Shown: positions 5,561-7,381 of the stretch, piece by piece | Layout: every line of letters begins with the position of its first letter | Numbering within the stretch: the first letter of the stretch is position 1 | Source of the DNA: Methanosarcinales archaeon | GTDB lineage: Archaea > Halobacteriota > Methanosarcinia > Methanosarcinales > Methanogasteraceae | Assembly (NCBI GenBank): GCA_030672605.1 | Contig: DAOVGE010000195.1 | Location: forward strand, 1-7,381 | Direction of reading: 5' to 3' | DNA: 7,381 nt | Made by a program: the position numbers and the translations under genes | The notes under the pieces: generated by a model | Told to the model about the DNA's origin: nothing | What the model saw: the letters and a program-made list of their open reading frames with translations, nothing else | Databases searched by the model: none

Positions 5561-5636
5561 GGCAAACCACTTGATTTTCAGACAGTACCGTTCCTACCGT
5601 ATAGTATTGAGCACGTTCCCCACAACTCAGATAACC
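5561..5636. other. Spacer before the tRNA-Arg promoter
   Basis: No gene is seen. GTTCCTACCG at 5590-5599 repeats exactly GTTCCTACCG at 5241-5250, so the pair brackets the whole repeat-rich block. Confidence 0.4.
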
Positions 5637-5645
5637 TTTAATAAT
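5637..5645 (+). promoter_or_regulatory. Candidate promoter of tRNA-Arg/rps8e
   Basis: TTTAATAAT is an archaeal box-A-like sequence centred about 29 bp before the tRNA 5' end, so transcription would start within a few bases of the tRNA. AACC just upstream could serve as part of a TFB recognition element. It may also drive rps8e and genes beyond, since they follow closely on the same strand. Confidence 0.55.
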
Positions 5646-5669
5646 CTGCAGGCACAATGGTTGATCCGA

Positions 5670-5741
5670 GTCCCGATGTGGTAGCGGATATCCTTAGGGC
5701 TTGCGGAGCCTTAGACCCGGGTTCGATCCCCGGTCGGGACG
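5670..5741 (+). tRNA. tRNA-Arg, anticodon GCG
   Basis: A full cloverleaf of 72 nt. The acceptor GTCCCGA (5670-5676) pairs perfectly with TCGGGAC (5734-5740), with discriminator G5741. The anticodon stem AGGGC/GCCTT encloses the loop TTGCGGA, giving anticodon GCG (5703-5705), which reads Arg codons CGC/CGU. The T arm CCGGG-TTCGATC-CCCGG is perfect. The D loop has G18-G19 and A20, an arginine identity base. The D stem is weak: only two G-C pairs flanked by T-T oppositions. CCA is not encoded. rps8e starts 29 nt downstream, so the two are probably co-transcribed. Confidence 0.92.
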
Positions 5742-5770
5742 CTTGTTAGCGTAATACAGGAGAACAAAAC

Positions 5771-6145
5771 ATGTTATGGCAAGGAGATTCGAGACGCAAG
5801 CCAAGTGGCGGAAGGATCATACGATCGCGTGGAAAACGAAAGTTCGAGATGGGGCGCGAAGCCACTGACACTCATCTCGCACCGATGCGTAGCAAGAAGA
5901 TGCGCACCTTTGGTGGTAATCAGAAGATGCGCCTCTTCAGATGCGATGTTGCGAACGTGACCAATCCCGCTGATGGCACAACTCAGAAATGCGCGATCGA
6001 GAATGTTGAGGGAAATCCTGCAAATCAATATTATACCCGGCGAAATATCATCACAAGAGGGGCGATTATCAAGACAAGTCAGGGGTCGGCACGTGTGACC
6101 AACCGACCAGGACAGGAAGGGTTCGTCAACGCGGTGTTGATATAG
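5771..6145 (+). CDS. rps8e: 30S ribosomal protein S8e
   Basis: A small basic protein of the archaeal/eukaryotic small ribosomal subunit; at 124 residues it is the normal archaeal length. The start matches the family pattern M-x-WQG-x-S-x-RKP-[ST]-GGR (here MLWQGDSRRKPSGGR), followed by RGKRKFEMGRE (20-30) and RTFGGNQKMRLFRCDVANVTNP (45-66). The end is the hallmark NPANQYYTRRNIITRGAII...ARVTNRPGQEGFVNAVLI. The ATG at 5771 follows a good AGGAG (5758-5762) at 8-nt spacing. It lies between two tRNA genes on the same strand, suggesting a mixed tRNA/mRNA transcript cut by tRNA processing. A 5-bp inverted repeat with a 3-nt loop (TAAGA/TCTTA, 6146-6158) directly follows the stop. No oddity in the protein itself. 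Confidence 0.97.
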   Translation: MLWQGDSRRKPSGGRIIRSRGKRKFEMGREATDTHLAPMRSKKMRTFGGNQKMRLFRCDVANVTNPADGTTQKCAIENVEGNPANQYYTRRNIITRGAIIKTSQGSARVTNRPGQEGFVNAVLI

Positions 6146-6158
6146 TAAGAAAATCTTA
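6146..6158 (+). repeat. Small hairpin right after the rps8e stop
   Basis: TAAGA (6146-6150) and TCTTA (6154-6158) are exact inverted repeats around AAA. It is short and AT-rich and lacks a T tail; it could be a weak 3' end or chance. The rest of the spacer to 6239 also has TTGTT (6179-6183)/AACAA (6188-6192), with no clear TATA box at the right distance from the tRNA-Lys gene. Confidence 0.35.
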
Positions 6159-6239
6159 ATATGCATGGATGCATTGGGTTGTTAGTGAACAATACCGCAG
6201 TTTTCTGGCTGTTTGTCCTGGTTAGATACTTAGGGGTAT

Positions 6240-6343
6240 GGGCTCGTAGCTCAGTTAGGCAGAGCACCGGGCTTTTAACGTGTGCGGCATTGCTGCTGCG
6301 TGTAGAAACCCGATGGCCGAGGGTTCAAATCCCTTCGAGCCCG
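6240..6343 (+). tRNA. tRNA-Lys, anticodon UUU, with 30-nt intron
   Basis: The acceptor GGGCTCG (6240-6246) pairs perfectly with CGAGCCC (6336-6342), with discriminator G6343. D arm GCTC/GAGC and T arm GAGGG-TTCAAAT-CCCTT are complete. The anticodon loop C-TTTT-AA places TTT at 6274-6276, reading Lys AAA/AAG. Joining 6240-6277 to 6308-6343 gives a standard 74-nt tRNA with anticodon stem CCGGG/CCCGA, the outermost pair being a C27-A43 mismatch. CCA is not encoded. It lies 94 nt after rps8e and 29 nt before rpoH, so it may be part of one long transcript; no clear promoter of its own is seen. Confidence 0.93.
6278..6307 (+). other. tRNA-Lys intron (canonical 37/38 site)
   Basis: Thirty nucleotides interrupt the tRNA after position 37; repeated A and C at the borders allow a shift of one or two bases without changing the mature tRNA. 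The intron folds on itself: GCGGCA (6284-6289) pairs with TGCTGC (6294-6299) around TTGC. The bulge-helix-bulge expected by archaeal splicing endonuclease is imperfect: in the canonical register the central helix would be CTTT with GTAG, with one T-T mismatch and one T-G wobble. Confidence 0.8.
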
Positions 6344-6372
6344 TCATACTACAATATCGTGGAGGGATTCAG

Positions 6373-6606
6373 ATAGGATTCAGCATACTCGACCATGTGA
6401 TGGTTCCGAAGCATCGGATACTTGATGATGATGAAGCAGAAGAGCTATTGAGTACATACAATATCGAAAAAGAGAAACTATCCAAGATCCGGATAACCGA
6501 TCCGGTGATAAAGGAGATTGGTGCGAACGCAAATGACCTAATCGAGATCACCAAAAAGAGCGAAACTGCTGGCGAATCCATCTTTTATCGCCTTGTAATT
6601 GAGTGA
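6373..6606 (+). CDS. rpoH: DNA-directed RNA polymerase subunit H
   Basis: RpoH is the archaeal relative of the C-terminal domain of eukaryotic Rpb5, in the jaw region of RNA polymerase. The sequence ILDHVMVPKHRIL, then TDPVIKEIGANANDLIEITKKSETAGESIFYRLV, matches the family end to end. The start is unusual. GGAGGG (6361-6366) is a strong ribosome binding site, and 6 nt later stands ATA at 6373, giving 77 residues (MGFSILDH...), the usual length. The first ATG (6400) or GTG (6397) would remove ILDH, which corresponds to conserved sequence in relatives, and would lie over 30 nt from the site; an upstream in-frame ATG at 6280 lies inside the tRNA. So the gene uses ATA or ATT, or the sequence has an error here. 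rpoB2 follows after 7 nt. Confidence 0.9.
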   Translation: MGFSILDHVMVPKHRILDDDEAEELLSTYNIEKEKLSKIRITDPVIKEIGANANDLIEITKKSETAGESIFYRLVIE

Positions 6607-6613
6607 GGGAAGA

Positions 6614-7381
6614 ATGTTAGATCGAAAAAAATTATCCAGAGCATATTTTACCCGGAACAATATAGTGCAACATCAAGTCAAGTCATTCAACGAATTCATA
6701 GATCATGGTCTGCAAAAGGTCATAGGTGAGATGGGTAAAATCGAGACCGAGATCAGTGGCATAGACGATGGGGCAGAGACGTATGTCCGCCTCGGCGCAA
6801 TCACAATCGGTCATCCCGTGGTAAAGGAGGCGGATGGCGCGATCGACCGGTTGTTTCCGTCCGATGCGCGGCTGCGTAACCTCACGTACTCGGCGCCAAT
6901 CAAGCTCGAGATGACTGTTGTGCAGGATGGGGCAGATAATGAGCCACGAACGGCAGCTGATGATGCTCGAGCCGTAGAGATCGGGGTTATGCCTATCATG
7001 CTCAGATCAAAGGCATGCAACCTGCATGGACTCACTGATGATGAATTGCGATCACATGGCGAAGACCCGATCGACCCGGGAGGGTATTTCATCACCAACG
7101 GCACCGAGCGGGTGATCATGACACTTGAGGATCTTGCACCGAACAAGATCATGACCGAAATAGACCACAAGTACGGGGACCGGGTCGAGATTGCTAAGGT
7201 GTTTTCGGAACGGTACGGATACCGGGCACTGACCGTTGTCGAGCGCGGGCGCAAATCGATACTTGAGGTATCATTCCCGTCGCTTCCCGGGCGCATCAAT
7301 TTCGTCGTGCTCGCCCGTGCACTCGGGCTTGAGACTGACAAGGATCTCGTGGATGCGGTATCGGATGATCCTGATATCAGG
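6614..7381 (+). CDS. rpoB2: DNA-directed RNA polymerase subunit B'' (N-terminal part, cut by window edge)
   Basis: First 256 residues of the N-terminal half of the split second-largest RNA polymerase subunit, equivalent to the protrusion and lobe regions of Rpb2. Family blocks in order: YFTRNNIVQHQVKSFNEFI (11-29), RLGAITIGHPVVKEADGA (59-76), PSDARLRNLTYSAPIKLEM (82-100), IGVMPIMLRSKACNL (122-136), DPIDPGGYFITNGTERVIM (150-168) with LEDLAPNK, then FPSLPGRINFVVLARALGL. Split-type B'' proteins run to about 500-530 residues, so roughly half is present; a downstream rpoB1 is expected but lies outside the window. The ATG at 6614 follows GAGGG (6605-6609), which overlaps the rpoH stop, so the two are an operon with coupled translation. 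No defects are seen and the frame stays open to the last base. Confidence 0.97.
   Translation, partial: MLDRKKLSRAYFTRNNIVQHQVKSFNEFIDHGLQKVIGEMGKIETEISGIDDGAETYVRLGAITIGHPVVKEADGAIDRLFPSDARLRNLTYSAPIKLEMTVVQDGADNEPRTAADDARAVEIGVMPIMLRSKACNLHGLTDDELRSHGEDPIDPGGYFITNGTERVIMTLEDLAPNKIMTEIDHKYGDRVEIAKVFSERYGYRALTVVERGRKSILEVSFPSLPGRINFVVLARALGLETDKDLVDAVSDDPDIR

Noticed and set aside
6280..6372. Upstream ATG extension of rpoH
   Set aside because: It begins within the tRNA-Lys intron and would encode tRNA sequence; RpoH proteins do not have such an N-terminus.
6161..6376. 71-codon open frame covering tRNA-Lys
   Set aside because: It translates the tRNA gene and its spacer; no family match.
6811..7341. 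176-codon minus-strand open frame opposite rpoB2
   Set aside because: It is antisense to a clearly conserved coding region and Ser/Arg-rich as expected for a shadow frame.

Overview
The window looks like chromosomal DNA from a euryarchaeote of the methanogen/Archaeoglobus/ANME/Syntrophoarchaeum kind. The evidence is an archaeal S8e ribosomal protein gene, an archaeal RNA polymerase cluster starting rpoH-rpoB2 (the split B'' form typical of methanogens, Archaeoglobales and haloarchaea), a tRNA-Lys gene with a short intron, tRNAs without encoded CCA, and AT-rich archaeal TATA-like boxes with Shine-Dalgarno sites. I cannot name the genus from sequence alone.

Layout. 3-704: 3' part of an unrecognised acidic protein gene, open at the left edge. 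705-1138: gene-free stretch with copy 1 of a small palindromic insertion element (735-910), a short repeat remnant and the purT promoter. 1139-2524: purT, formate-dependent GAR transformylase (purine synthesis). 2560-3303: SprT-like metalloprotease with HEIIH and an SH3-like tail. 3300-5099: secreted FG-GAP repeat protein ending in a dockerin, overlapping the protease stop by 4 nt. 5100-5669: gene-free stretch with an 18-bp perfect palindrome beside a TATA-like box, a perfect hairpin, copy 2 of the insertion element (5267-5449) and a second kind of long imperfect palindrome (5486-5560). 5670-5741: tRNA-Arg(GCG). 5771-6145: rps8e. 6240-6343: tRNA-Lys(UUU) with a 30-nt intron. 6373-6606: rpoH. 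6614-7381: 5' part of rpoB2, running off the right edge.

Functionally there are two blocks. The right block (tRNA-Arg, rps8e, tRNA-Lys, rpoH, rpoB2) is housekeeping translation and transcription machinery on one strand, possibly served by the promoter just before tRNA-Arg. The left block (purT, protease, dockerin protein) is also on the plus strand with short gaps. The protease and dockerin protein are probably translationally coupled.

The most interesting signal is non-coding. Two diverged copies of a ~180-bp element share imperfect ~23-bp terminal inverted repeats. Each copy is flanked immediately outside those ends by its own 8-bp direct repeat, of different sequence at the two sites (GATTTTTT twice, exact; AAAAACTC/AAAAACTT, 7 of 8). 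This is the signature of a non-autonomous MITE-like transposable element with 8-bp target duplication. An internal hairpin is kept in both copies although its stem sequence has changed.
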